In this document: positions 12,127 through 22,609 of the stretch, piece after piece
How positions within the stretch are numbered: the stretch's first letter is position 1
How the letters are laid out: each line of letters opens with the position of its first letter
Assembly: GCA_002081555.1 (NCBI GenBank)
Contig: MZNV01000033.1
Coordinates: forward strand, 1 to 64,000
From: Protostelium mycophagum
Taxonomy: Eukaryota > Evosea > Variosea > Protosteliida > Protosteliaceae
Direction: 5' to 3'
DNA: 64,000 bases
Translations under genes and position numbers: made by a program
Notes under the pieces: model-generated
Told to the model about the DNA's origin: nothing
Seen by the model: the letters and a program-made list of their open reading frames with translations, nothing else
Databases searched by the model: none

Positions 12127-15100
12127 TCATTTATCTCGGAACATAAGCGATTTGTACTTGGCCATATTGTTGACGTGTATTAGCTCCAGCCGAACCACCG
12201 CCCATACAGCTCTGCGCATAATCTCAATACAACCGAAGAGCAGTGTTCCATAGCTGGGGTGCAGATTCTGTACTGGCAGCTGAAGCAGCGACCAAGTCCA
12301 AAATCCTCGGCCGATGACCTCCAAAACAAAGAAGACGCGGTAGTACTATTTCAGTCAGCAAAATCATTGCAAAGAGTGCAGTTGAACCAATGTTTTTTGT
12401 TTGCGTCCGCAAATCAAAAAGACGCACAAAACACGAGAAGAAAGCATCTTTGCGGCACAGCCGCAAAACAAAAACATATTTTGTACAGCTCCAAGTGCTT
12501 CTTTCCATGCGAAAAAGTATAACTCACCTTGCGAGGGAACAAGCGGTTCTCGCGCGTCAGAAAATTGGGACCGAATGGGTTCAGCCGGAGGCTCCAATCC
12601 TTCACGAGATCCCACCACAGGACATACCCCGTGTTGATGATGACGCTCACGAGCCAGCAGACTCTTAATGACGTCCAGCCTGTACTGCCACGCTCTGCTG
12701 GGGCTTTAGTTTGATTGTCTTTCTCATCCGAAAATTTGTTGTATTTTTTAATCAAATGAATTTCTGGTGGATTTTTTTGAATCGTCAAAGTTTTGGAGAT
12801 AAAATGATTCAACAAAATGGCAATTCAACTTGATAATAATAATGATTTTCATTGACTCTGACTCACCCAGAAAGTAGGAGAGGATCAAGAAGATCTGCAC
12901 AGATGCGCTGAATGTATATTTTCCGGCATTGGCCAAGTGATTTATATCTCGGCTGAAATAAAACAACCTTTTGTTCGGTTAGAATCTAAAAGGTGGAAAT
13001 AATCTGCCGAGTCTGTGCGAAAAAGACGTTGAAATTTCAAAATGACCTTATGCATTGCCAAAAGCGAAACCATATGGGAGCGATGACTGTGAAGGGTCCT
13101 AATAGTACAATCCATTTTCCGCAAACTCCTTCGTCTACAACCAGTCAAAAAAAATTCAGTTGATTTTTTATCTTTCATAGAAATTTCCGTCCCAAATATG
13201 ATCAAAATCTCGAAAATAATTTAAAATTTAAAAAAAAATATTAAAAAAATCACCATCATTCCTCCAATCACCAGACACGAAATGACAGATGATAAACTCA
13301 ATCTCTGAGAACATCTTCGGAAGTGAAGTGAGAAGGTCGGCCATAAAGCTGTGCACAAATGTACAGTCGGTGAAGGGTGCCCCAAAGCATCTTAAAGAGT
13401 CAGTTTGAGGATCTTCAAACATGTGTGTTCCGTGAATGTGAATGCTGTTTGTGTGATGCAAATTGTATTTATATTGCAGAGGTCACATCTCGATGTGATT
13501 CCATTGGAGTGTTGTGTTTTAGTTTTTCGCAAAGAAATGTGAAGAACACCACCTAAAATAGCAATAAAACGCCAAAACACCTCTTTGCAAAGACACAAAC
13601 AGATGACGTGGCATCACGAATCAAAAATTACGTATTTTTAGAGAATCGGTAAGCACCTTCAACAAAGTGAAGAGCCGTCGAGCCCATCACCAAATCGCCG
13701 GTGAAATTTCACAGAACATTAGGTGAAATTTCGTAGAAAATCAGATGAAATCTCGCTGAGTGTACGCACTCATCTCCCATGAATAAAATCACCTACTGTA
13801 AAAGAATCTTTAAAATCCACAGACGCGTGGAAGAGTGGAAGATGGGCAGCGGATTGATAAATAAAGCCACAAAAAACACTAGCAAAGATATAGGCATCAC
13901 TTTGAAATCCACAAAGTCGTAGAATTTCATGTCTAAGATGGTGATTATCAGAGTGATCTCCCAGATAGAAGTCAGTGCACTCGCAACCTGAGCAATTAAA
14001 ATCGGTCTTGTTGATGTAAATTTAAATTGTTTTGAATTATTTTGAATTAAATTTTGATAAATTCTCACCTTGAATACGGCTTGCCAGTGCGTAAGCGATG
14101 TGGTCACTTTCATTCTTAATATAAAGACCTGAAAAATGAATATTTAAATGTAAAATAAAATCCGGTATTGGCCATAATTTAAAAAACGTAAACGGATGAA
14201 GTACACGTTTTTCAAGACATTCTCGCAGAAATTTCACAGAATCTTTCGAAAGCGAAAATCGTTGCCTAGTGACGGATTCAGAAGACCTTTCACTTACGTA
14301 ATTGATATCCTTCTTATTGCAAAAATAGACGACACCACACCAGCACCAGAACTGCATCAACACCATAGCTGTCCCTCTAATAACACTCAATTCCAGTGAA
14401 ATAAAAATACAATTATTTTAAATTAAAATAAATCCTGATTTTTAGTGGGATCAGAAATATCCAGAAAATTCGACGAAATTTCATGTACGATGTGATCGTT
14501 CTCATTCCTTTAAAACTTACCTATAAATAGGAAACCATTTGTAAAATTGTATAGAGTCAAAATTTTCCACCGGTATTGCCGTGATCACGATGATGGTGAT
14601 CAGCAGCAACACATTCAACATCCCCATGAAGACGACGAGGCCGTGATAATGTTTGTGATACTTTCTAAATATAGCTTCTGTCTCTATATTGTCTGTGGAG
14701 AAGGCTTTGGAGTAGATCGTGTGACATTTTTGGATGACATCATTCAAAATGTTGTCATGATGGAAGGATTGTTGTTGGAGTTGTATATCTATGGAGATGA
14801 GCATTGCATCAGATAAAATGAGAGTTGCATGAGCTCATTGTGCTTGGTCTGTGGCTTTGGTGCATCATGAATTGAAAATAAATCGCATGAAGTTCTTTTC
14901 TCCTCGTGCATTCTGTTGACGATGGTGTCTTTCTGCTGCTTTTGTTGGTTTGTGGCAAAGCCGCAAGCTCGCAGATCACTTTCCAAATAGTAAAAATATA
15001 AACATAAATAAAATATATACATTCGGGCCAAGAGGTGTCCATAACAGTAGAGTCAGCATCCCCCCTTCTAAATATTAATATCAACTCTTCCACTGCAGCA

Positions 15101-15811
15101 GAATTCGTGTTCGCGAATTTCTGGAGCTCCACAGCTTCGTCATGTAGAGATGAGATCAACTGCATGTCGTCAGCAAAGCCAGGTACGATGAAGAGGCCTC
15201 TGCAAGATGCACAAACGGGAATGTGATAAGGACAATCGCAGAAAGTGATGATCCTGCTGCTTCGCCATGGCGAATTCGCTGCTGCCTTCCAAAACAAAAT
15301 AACTGCCGAAACGACGTTAAGACTCACCTGTGACAATTTCTCTTGCGGTGTCGTCATCGTCACCCCTTCTTTACCCTCTGAATCGGTCTCCCCCTGTCAT
15401 AACATCAGCTCAAACTGCATTTGATTTGTGTGTCAACACATGCCACTACGAACCTTTTCGAGGTCTTCTGCGATGGTGGCGATCTTTGACTGGATCCTCT
15501 CTCTATTCTTCTCGAAAAACTGATTGACCCTCTTCATTTCAGAATACAATCTGGAGTGAAAAGACCTCGAGTCTTTGGTCAAGGGCATCTTCTCAATGTC
15601 ATTTATGTTGGAAGAGGAGGACGAATCTTATCATATCAGGTTAATGTCTGAAGGAACGATTGTCACCTGGTATGAGAAGTGCCAGATCGTGGAATTGGAG
15701 ATATTCGTCCCTCCAGTCGGAGATCATCTGGTGTTTATAGAGTCTGTCATAGTCTCTTAGTTGTTGTTGCGGTGATCGGTGCTCGCTCGCGTAGAATTTG
15801 TGCCATTTCAT
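12127..15811 (-). CDS. XPR1: SPX-EXS phosphate exporter, XPR1/SYG1 family
   Basis: Predicted phosphate exporter of the plasma or Golgi membrane. The N-terminal SPX domain is split over several exons: the start MKWHKFYASEH at 15811, DWRDEYLQFHDLALLI (about 15680), MKRVNQFFEKNRERIQSKI (about 15540-15480) and LHDEAVELQKFANTNSAAVEELI with IFRRGDAD (about 15160-15045). Membrane helices follow: GLVVFMGMLNVLLLITIIVI (about 14650), RGTAMVLMQFWCWCGVVYFC (about 14380) and VASALTSIWEITLIITILDM. The EXS domain shows SLPKMFSEIEFIICHF, HLANAGKYTFSASVQIFLIL, GYVLWWDLVKDWSL, RLFPRKYYRVFFVLEVIGR and the family end EIMRRAVWAVVRLELIHVNN. The SPX helix 1 lacks the usual lysines after its Tyr, so the inositol-pyrophosphate surface looks reduced, though an RR pair remains. 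The stop is TGA at 12127-12129. Exons in 13500-15100 are only roughly placed. Confidence 0.85.
12449..12467. repeat. Dispersed GCGGCA-AGCCGC palindrome (copy 2)
   Basis: The hairpin TTTGCGGC/GCCGCAAA has a three-base loop. It lies in the penultimate intron of the XPR1-like gene, between the exons ending RLFPRK and beginning YYRVFF. Confidence 0.75.
14950..14966. repeat. Dispersed GCGGCA-AGCCGC palindrome (copy 3, degenerate)
   Basis: The sequence TTGTGGCAAAGCCGCAA is a one-mismatch version of the palindrome at 8557 and 12449. It lies in a probable intron of the XPR1-like gene. Confidence 0.55.
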
Positions 15812-15935
15812 GTTCGTTTGTATCGTATTGGCGTGGCGTGAGATTATGTCGTATGCCAATTTGTCGCGATCTTTTGTGACAACAGATGATGGTGATCTCA
15901 CAATCTGATTTATAAAAACTCATAAATACAATTTA

Positions 15936-16351
15936 TCAACTCTGTTGTTGTATCATCTGAAATTCCACTGGATGTTTCTCTTGTACTCGCTCTCGTAATA
16001 CCCTTCATGATATGAGTTATAGACCTAACAACGATGACCTACTTGATTCGTTTGAAAATGAGGGTCAGATCTTTTTTCATATCTTTCATCAATTTAGTGT
16101 ATCGCTCCAGATCTTTCTGCAGCGTGATGTACTCTCGACTACTGTAGTCATTAAAATTAGACAGTGCTTGCGTTGTCTGTACGATCTCTTGGCTTCTGTA
16201 AAATTATGGTGAGAAGGTCTTCATATCGCCTCTCTCCTCACATCTGATTCTGCAGCCGTAGTAATTGCGATACATGTTTATATTGGACAAACTGATTTAT
16301 TTCTGAAGAGAATACAAGTGCCACATCGTCCTCTTTTGTTGTGTTGTCCAT
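15936..16351 (-). CDS. KXD1: KxDL motif protein, BORC subunit
   Basis: Small coiled-coil protein of the BORC/BLOC-1-related complex, which links lysosomes to kinesin transport by way of Arl8. Three exons give about 110 residues. Exon 1 begins at ATG 16351 (MDNTTKEDD). A phase-2 intron joins AATCAGAT|GTGAGG to TTTTACAG|A, giving SQEIVQTTQALSNFNDYSS. The signature KxDL follows as MKKDLTLIFKRIK (K-K-D-L), and the last exon reads VLRERVQEKHPVEF, matching the family's RTLKGKLARQHPEAF ending. The stop is TGA at 15936-15938, only 125 bases from the XPR1-like ATG on the same strand. The 5' end is divergent from eL8 across about 110 bases. The length fits the family. Confidence 0.85.
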
Positions 16352-16464
16352 AATTTAGCGAAGGGGGGAGGTGGAAAAATTAAGGGGGGTGGGAGGGATT
16401 TCCGCACCACAACAAAGGATTTTCTGGTCTTTGATTGCATCCATCCACGAGACAATCCATCCAG
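16352..16464. promoter_or_regulatory. Divergent promoter of KXD1 and eL8 with a G-rich tract
   Basis: Only 113 bases separate the KXD1 and eL8 start codons, so the two genes must share this region. A G-rich tract at 16363-16397 on the plus strand contains runs of six, two, two, six, three and three G separated by short A/T spacers. Such a tract could form a G-quadruplex or bind a GC-box type factor. No TATA box is evident. Confidence 0.55.
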
Positions 16465-17549
16465 ATGGTGAGAATATAACGTTACATAATCTTAACAAAA
16501 ACATTGTCTAAAACAATCCGATCGAATCGTTGCGACCTATTAAAATACATGATGATATGAGATTAATTGGAAATGATTATGAGCGGAAATACCAATATAA
16601 CAATAGCCTTCCGCCAAGAAAGTACCTGCATCCAAGAAGGTTGCCCCCAACCCCGCTGCCAAGAAGACCATCCAAAAGAAGGGAGAGAAGAATCCCCTCT
16701 TTGAGTCCAGAAAGAAGAACTTTGGCATCAGCGGAGGCCAATTCTACAAGAGAGACCTCTCTCGTTACGTGAAGTGGCCCAAGTATGTCAGACTCCAGAG
16801 ACAACGCCGTGTTCTCCTCATGAGACTTAAGGTCCCCCCTGCTATTGCTCAATTCAGCAGAACCGTCGACAAGAACGGAGGTGAGTTTTGATGTTTTTTA
16901 TTTTCTACTATTCATGATTTGTGATCGCGATCGTTGACATTATTCATGAACTGAATTTTTTCTGAAAAAATATAGCCACCCAGCTTTTCAAGCTGTTGCA
17001 CAAATACAGACCCGAGACTGAGCTCGCCAAGGCCAAGAGACTCCACGCTGTTGCCGCTGCCAAGAAGGAGGGTAAGGACAACGTTGCCGAGTCCAAGGCT
17101 CCCCTCGCCGTCAAGTACGGAATCAACGAGGTCGTCCGCGCCGTCGAGAAGAAGAAGGCCAAGCTCGTCGTTATCGCCCACGACGTTGAGCCCGTCGAGG
17201 TATGTCCAAATTTATTTATTTTCCCTCTCTAAAAATTCTTTAGTTGATCGTCTGGTTGCCCGCTCTCTGCAGAAAGATGGACGTCCCTTACGTTATCGTC
17301 AAGTCCAAGTCCCGCCTCGGAGCTGTCGTCCACAAGAAGACAACTTCCACCCTCGCCATCACAGACGTCGGAAAGGAGGACAAGAACGAATTGACCACCC
17401 TCGCTGGACTTTTCAACGAGCAATTCAACAAGAACGTTGAGACCAGAAGAACCTGGGGAGGTGGTATCCTCGGTCCCAAGTCCATGGCCGCCCAGAGAAA
17501 GAAGGAGAAGGCTGTCGCCAAGGAGCAATCCGCCAAGCTCAACGCTTAA
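16465..17549 (+). CDS. RPL7A: Large-subunit ribosomal protein eL8 (L7a)
   Basis: Cytosolic 60S ribosomal protein of the L7Ae family, involved in rRNA binding and pre-rRNA processing. There are four exons. Exon 1 is just the start codon (16465-16467), followed by a 139-base intron. Exon 2 is 16607-16880 ([53 protein letters not shown]). Exon 3 is 16976-17199 ([34 protein letters not shown]). Exon 4 is 17244-17549 ([39 protein letters not shown]) and ends at TAA. The length of about 268 residues matches the family. Codon use is strongly C-ending (GCC, GTC, AAG), unlike its neighbours, as expected for a very highly expressed gene. Confidence 0.97.
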
Positions 17550-17838
17550 GGTCCGCAATGGGAATATTTGGGAGCTTCAATTCTTTGAATACACGATGGA
17601 AAGGATGCAACAAAATATGATATATACATCTATCCCATTATACATCATTTTTCGCACCACAATATCTATCTCTTTATTCCCAGCGATCAGTCTGCATGAA
17701 GGTGTATATAATTTATGTTGGCTTGTTGGTTGGGCATCTGCCAGACCAAGAAAATTTTGTTTGGTTCTATTTTCCGAATTCACACCGAAATTTTGAATTG
17801 ATTCACATTCCCTTTTGTGGACAACCCCGCATAAAGAC
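17550..17838. other. Intergenic spacer after eL8
   Basis: This stretch contains the eL8 3' region and the promoter of the PDK1-like gene. No ORF on either strand is convincing. Confidence 0.4.
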
Positions 17839-20807
17839 ATGAGAGATAGATTTGGTATTCTCAGGTTCTTTGGACGTAATAATACTCCTGCACATCCCGC
17901 TCAACAATCACATCAATTACAAGATCAAGCGCAACAAGCAGACAATACAAACGCTCAACAAGCACAAAATACGGAGGTGGCTGTTGTGCCAGCGATAACT
18001 GAAGCGAATCAAAATGGTAGACAAGACAGCTTTTCATCTTCAACTTTTGACGAATGATTTTAGAAGGGGAAGGCAACCAAAGACGAAGCATGCTCGTGGT
18101 GGTAAAGATTTTCCCCAAACATGTCATATTGAACCGACTTGCGTCTATATTAAAGGTGACATTAGGTATTCAAATCACCCTTACATGAACAGGAGATGGA
18201 ATTACATGGTGAATGCAGAGATCACCCAAACATAGTCAAGTTTTATGGAACATCAAGAGATCTTCAGAATGTCTGTATCCTCTAATGATTTCTTATTGAC
18301 GTAATAATACGTGCCATTTCCTTGACTTGATCAGATTTCGTGATGGAATTATGTCCTAATGGAACGATGTTTCAACTCTCACAGCGGGTATGTCTAAAAT
18401 GATGAGTATAATGTTAAGCGAGAGCAGTATCAAGGGAGGATACCCATAGACATCATTAGATACTACGCGACAGAGTTGGTGAGGCTGATCGAATACATGC
18501 ATGCTCACAACACCATTTTATATAGAGGTATATTTGATTTTCATATTCCTCTATCTCTTGTGAGCTCTCAAATAAAAGTGAATAAATAATTTAATATTTT
18601 GCTGTACAACACTGCACGGTAGACATGTCGCATTTAGACTGCATCAATGCAACATTGGCGAAGATGTAATTTTCTCTAAAGCCACATTATTTTTGTAATT
18701 GCAACTTCGATGATCATGTCATCACCAGCTCATCGCTGAACAGCATTGGATCTGCGGAAGTTACTTCTCGATGTGAATGGCCACCTCAAACTCACATCAT
18801 TCCGAAGGACCTTTCATCTTGGTAAAGACATTCTTCCATATCGTAACACACGACACCTTTTGCTGTTGTAGATTCAAAATTCTTCACTTCTGGTCTCTTT
18901 TTCAATTTCATATTTACAGAAAATATTTCAATTTTTTTAAAAAATTTATTTTAAATTTTATTTTATTTTTAAATTTTATTTTATTTTTGAAATTTATTTT
19001 ATTTTTTTGAAATTTATTTTATTTTTGAAATTTAAATTTTATTATATTTTTGAAATTCGCAGGTGCGACAGGAATCAGCGAATCGATGATGGAAATGGAG
19101 AAAAGATTCTACGAAGAGGACATGATCCTCTTATTAGGAAAAGGAAAACCCGCGAAGACGATGACGACGCGTGAGAAGTTATCCAGAAATTGTTTGCCTT
19201 TGGTGAACCCCGACCAAATCGCTGAGACACATGCCAGGTATATTTATTTTTAGAATCTCATTTTTTTAAATATTTTTTTTACATTTTTTTTACATTTTTT
19301 TGCTTTCGCGTGAACTTTTCAAAAAAATTTGAAATAAAAATGTTGAGATCTGGGAATTTAAATATTTTAGAATCGATTTTTGGACCCTCGGTTCCATACT
19401 GTCGTTCATGGCAACCGGAAGAACTCCGGAACCACAAGATGTCGTGTCACATTGTGTCGGTGAAAATTCGAGGGAATTTCCTTTGGAAGGTATCCAAGAC
19501 CCAGCACTTTTGGACTTGCTGGTGCACCTCGGTGTGAGTGTGTTTTATTTTTCGGGCTGCTAGAATGTGATTTATTCTTTTGAATTATTTTTCGGATGGA
19601 CTGAAATAAATTGATTTTTCGATCATTTGTGAACCGAGATTTTGGATTAATTTCTTTTGGGATTCTTAATGTTGTTTTGTTGCGAGAATTCACCACAAGA
19701 AAATAAAAATAAAATAATAATTGAGATGTTTTAGGACATGAAGAGCGTAGTGAAGATGACTAATGCCACAGAAACACCTAATTATGGTAGCGCCGCGACT
19801 GCACAAGAATTCGCTTGGATCAAACGGCACTCGTTTTTCAAGGGTGAAGTTTCCTCGAACTTTCTCTGAATTTTCTGGAACATCGACTTGATTTTGCAAC
19901 AAAACAGAACGTCAAAAATCACGAACAAATAATTCTTGGCGCCAAAGTCATGATACTCAAAATAGAACAGGAGTGAATTTCGAAAATTCCTCGAATACTC
20001 TCCCGCCAAGAGTACCCCAAACACTACAGAGCCTCTGTACCAATTTCTTGAGAATGAACAGCAGAAATCACTGGCCGGATTCATTCAAATGGGAAGCGCA
20101 TCTGCCCATGGATCTGCTGCAGCCGATCTTCTTTGATGACGTCACCAACTTGATAGAACATAGAAGCGGGTGAGTACTCTTCATAGTAGGCACCAAAAAC
20201 ATCACGCTGTGGCAGCCTCAAGACAAAGAGTAACGGCAGAGCCGCAGAACAAATAAGTAGAAAAGTCCACGTCCACAAAGAGACAGAATGTTCTGCAGCT
20301 TTACTTTATTGGGCACGCGTTCGATTCTAAATTAAACAAAGAAGGTGCTATCTAAAGCCTGGCGAAGTCGTGGTGAAATCCGGTTACATCAACCACGTTT
20401 CAGCGATCTTTCGGATCAAGACGAAGGCGAAATTGGTCCTGACGAATCACCCCCGGTTGGTCGTTGTAGATATAGAGAAGAATAAGAAGATAGATGAAAT
20501 TTCTTGGAATTGTTCAGCGATAGAGGGTGGGTTGACTTTATTTAGCTCTGAGTACATCGATATATCGATATTTTTATATTATAAAATATATGTTTTTAAA
20601 AGCTGAGCCATTGCAGGAGGAGGACCAGGGGTGATGCTGGAAGTAGCGAGTGATGGTGATGATCATTTCAGAGTTGGTCAATTAGATGGGAAGAAGCCGC
20701 AACAGAGGAGATACAACCTTATAGACGGTAATGTGGAGGAGTGGATGGAAGCAATACATCAATCACCTCTCAATATGCATCCATCCAAGAAGTGTAATAC
20801 ACTATGA
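17839..20807 (+). CDS. PDK1-like pseudokinase with C-terminal PH domain
   Basis: About ten exons encode a protein kinase fold plus a PDK1-type PH domain. The N-terminus (ATG 17839) is Gln-rich. Kinase elements in order: a degenerate Gly loop (GEGNQRR), the VVVKIF lysine, RDHPNIVKFYGTSRD, FVMELCPNGTMFQL (18340-18390), IIRYYATELVRLIEYMHAHN (18450-18525), the catalytic segment at the join 18531/18746, IDFWTLGSILSFMATGRTP (19371-19425), and IKRHSFFKG (19808-19843). The PH domain reads KSGYINHVSAIFRIKTKAKL, LTNHPRLVVVDIEKNKK (20372-20490) and ends VEEWMEAIHQ. Across the precisely spliced catalytic loop HRDLKPENLLLD is replaced by YRALDLRKLLLD, and DFG by SFR, so Asp, Lys, Asn and the DFG Asp are all lost while the spacing is kept. 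It is therefore probably catalytically dead. The alternative is an overlooked exon. The family call rests on the PH domain and the kinase/PH order. Confidence 0.72.
18900..19060. repeat. Low-complexity TTTTA/AAATTTATTTT intron tract
   Basis: A roughly 160-base run of imperfect (A/T)-only repeats lies in an intron of the PDK1-like gene. It is simple sequence with no other structure. Confidence 0.8.
20231..20248. repeat. Dispersed GCGGCA-AGCCGC palindrome (copy 4, degenerate)
   Basis: The sequence TAACGGCAGAGCCGCAGA keeps the core of the palindrome seen at 8557 and 12449. It lies in an intron of the PDK1-like gene. Confidence 0.5.
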
Positions 20808-21279
20808 ACATAGATTTCTGAAATGAAAGAAAATGAAGATCACATTTTCAATACATCCTCGTCTTGATCTCGACAGCATTCTCAAAACTTATGACCGTCA
20901 CTTGAAGCTGAAGATCCTGAATGATCAGACTTTCAGACCTTCGGAAGGACGCATCAAAACACTTCCATCGCATGTGTATACCACACCCGTCCTCTATATG
21001 GAGACTCCTAGAAGTATAAATCGGTGGGCTGTCACCTCAGAGTTGTCGAGGAAATGTGGCTGTGCAAGAAAATAAAGAAGTCGACGTTGTTTAGTTCCCA
21101 CACCAAATTTATTTCTCGGAAGGGCATCTTTGTGCCCAAATGACGAATATTTGTCGACAAACCAGCTACCGGGAATGCACCAAGCATAATTTCTTGAGCG
21201 ACTGTAAAGACACACATACTCACCCATCATCATCTAAAGACAACCACGCATCAGACATATTTGTAGATAATAATTTATC
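20808..21279. other. Intergenic region with one small ORF on each strand
   Basis: A plus-strand ORF of 80 codons (20833-21075, MKITFSIHPRLDLD) and a minus-strand candidate beginning MSDAWLSLDDDG at about 21260 (with a possible intron 21225-21202) both have natural-looking composition. They overlap, and I recognise neither. At most one is likely to be real. Confidence 0.3.
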
Positions 21280-22312
21280 ATGATTGAACTGCAACTCGCT
21301 TCATCCCACCTACGCAAGAGCTCCCACTCCATATCGACTTCGCCTTATATAGACAATTGGGCCACTGCATCACCATCATTGTTTACCACAGAGACATCGA
21401 CTGGTGTCAAGAGAGATGCCGCCGGAAATGCCCTTTGTGAAGATACCTTGTTTGAGTTCGCCACAGAAGGAGAGAAGGGAATGATGATGAAGAATAAGAA
21501 GATGCCCGACCAGATTCTAAAACCAGTTAGAGCCAACGAGTTTAATTTTTATGAGACGGTGTACCCCAACTGTCCACAGATACAGCGGTTTGCCCCCAAG
21601 TATTTTGGCTTCAAGATGAAGGAGAGACGTATCCTCTATAAATCTTTTATTTTTTTAGACGATGATGATGAATCCGCGTAAACATATAACCACCTAAAAA
21701 CATGTATTCCTTCACTATTACACAGCACTAGTCAAATTAGAGGACCTCACAGCTCCCTATAACAGAGCTAACATCTTAGACATAAAGATGGGAACAAGTA
21801 CCGCCGGAGAGAAGGAATCAGACGAAAAGAAAGAGTACAGAAGGAAGAAAGACGGTGCTACCACAAGTTCATCCCTGGGAATGAGATACGCGGGCCTATG
21901 GACTTTCGATGCAGAGACCAGACAATACCTCATAAAGGACAAGATATGGGGGAAAAATCTGGAGTCGAAAGACTTCTATTCGACTCTGGATCTCTTTGTA
22001 TCCAATCACGGAACCAATACCATCACTAAGAGGATAGAGCTGATTTCGAAGTGGATGGACACTCTAACAGAGATCCGAGAGTGGCTAGAAGGCCCCCAAG
22101 CACAATTCAGAATGTACTCCTCATCGATATTATTTATATATGAGGGAGACTCCACCGAAGACACCAAATGTGATCTGCGGATGATAGATTTTTCGCATAT
22201 ATATCCCATTAGAGATGGAGGCAAGGACGAGGGCTATCTGAAAGGATTGAGGAACCTCATGGCATACCTGGAGGACTTGAGAGACATGTATATTCTAAGT
22301 ATGGGCTCATAA
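21280..22312 (+). CDS. Inositol polyphosphate kinase (IPMK/IP6K family)
   Basis: Kinase that phosphorylates soluble inositol phosphates, feeding inositol phosphate or pyrophosphate signalling. Two exons: 21280-21628, then 21726-22312 (phase-1 join giving KERPLVKLEDLT). The family signature PxxxDxKxG appears as RANILDIKMG, with Ala in place of the usual Pro. This is followed by the typical linker to SSSLGMRYAGLW, the S-S-L-type motif YSSSILFIYEG, and the metal-binding RMIDFSHIYP. The end, GYLKGLRNLMAYLED, is the usual C-terminal helix. The protein has about 312 residues, a compact size nearer to IPMK/IP3K than to long IP6Ks; which inositol phosphate it uses cannot be told. It sits between a PH-domain pseudokinase and LYAR, and an SPX protein is encoded about 5.5 kb away. 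Confidence 0.9.
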
Positions 22313-22388
22313 TTGAGCGTTAAGACATGGATAAACATGAGCACATCATTGGGGAATAAAAGGGCGAAGCTTATTATTTTACTGAGAC

Positions 22389-22533
22389 AATATTATTCAC
22401 AGGCTTTCGCAACAAATGTGAGAAGAATAGTGAGTGCTGTCAAAAGTCACAAGAGATAAAGATAAAGAGCCCCAAAGCTCATGTGCTCCACACCCAAAAT
22501 GACAAATTTATTATTTTATCTGTGAATAATATT
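22389..22533. repeat. Inverted repeat between the IPK and LYAR genes
   Basis: The 14-base arm AATATTATTCACAG (22389-22402) recurs as its exact reverse complement CTGTGAATAATATT (22520-22533), about 117 bases apart. It could be a weak terminator-like stem, or the ends of a small element. Confidence 0.6.
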
Positions 22534-22609
22534 TTGTTACAGTCATTGTAGTCATTGTCATTTACGTAAAATTTAGGAAAGCAGGCTTGGATAAAAGTGA
22601 GAAAAGAGG

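Noticed and set aside
18900-19060. AT-only tract considered as a transposon end or origin
   Set aside because: It is simple T/A repeat inside an intron, with no terminal repeats or target duplication.
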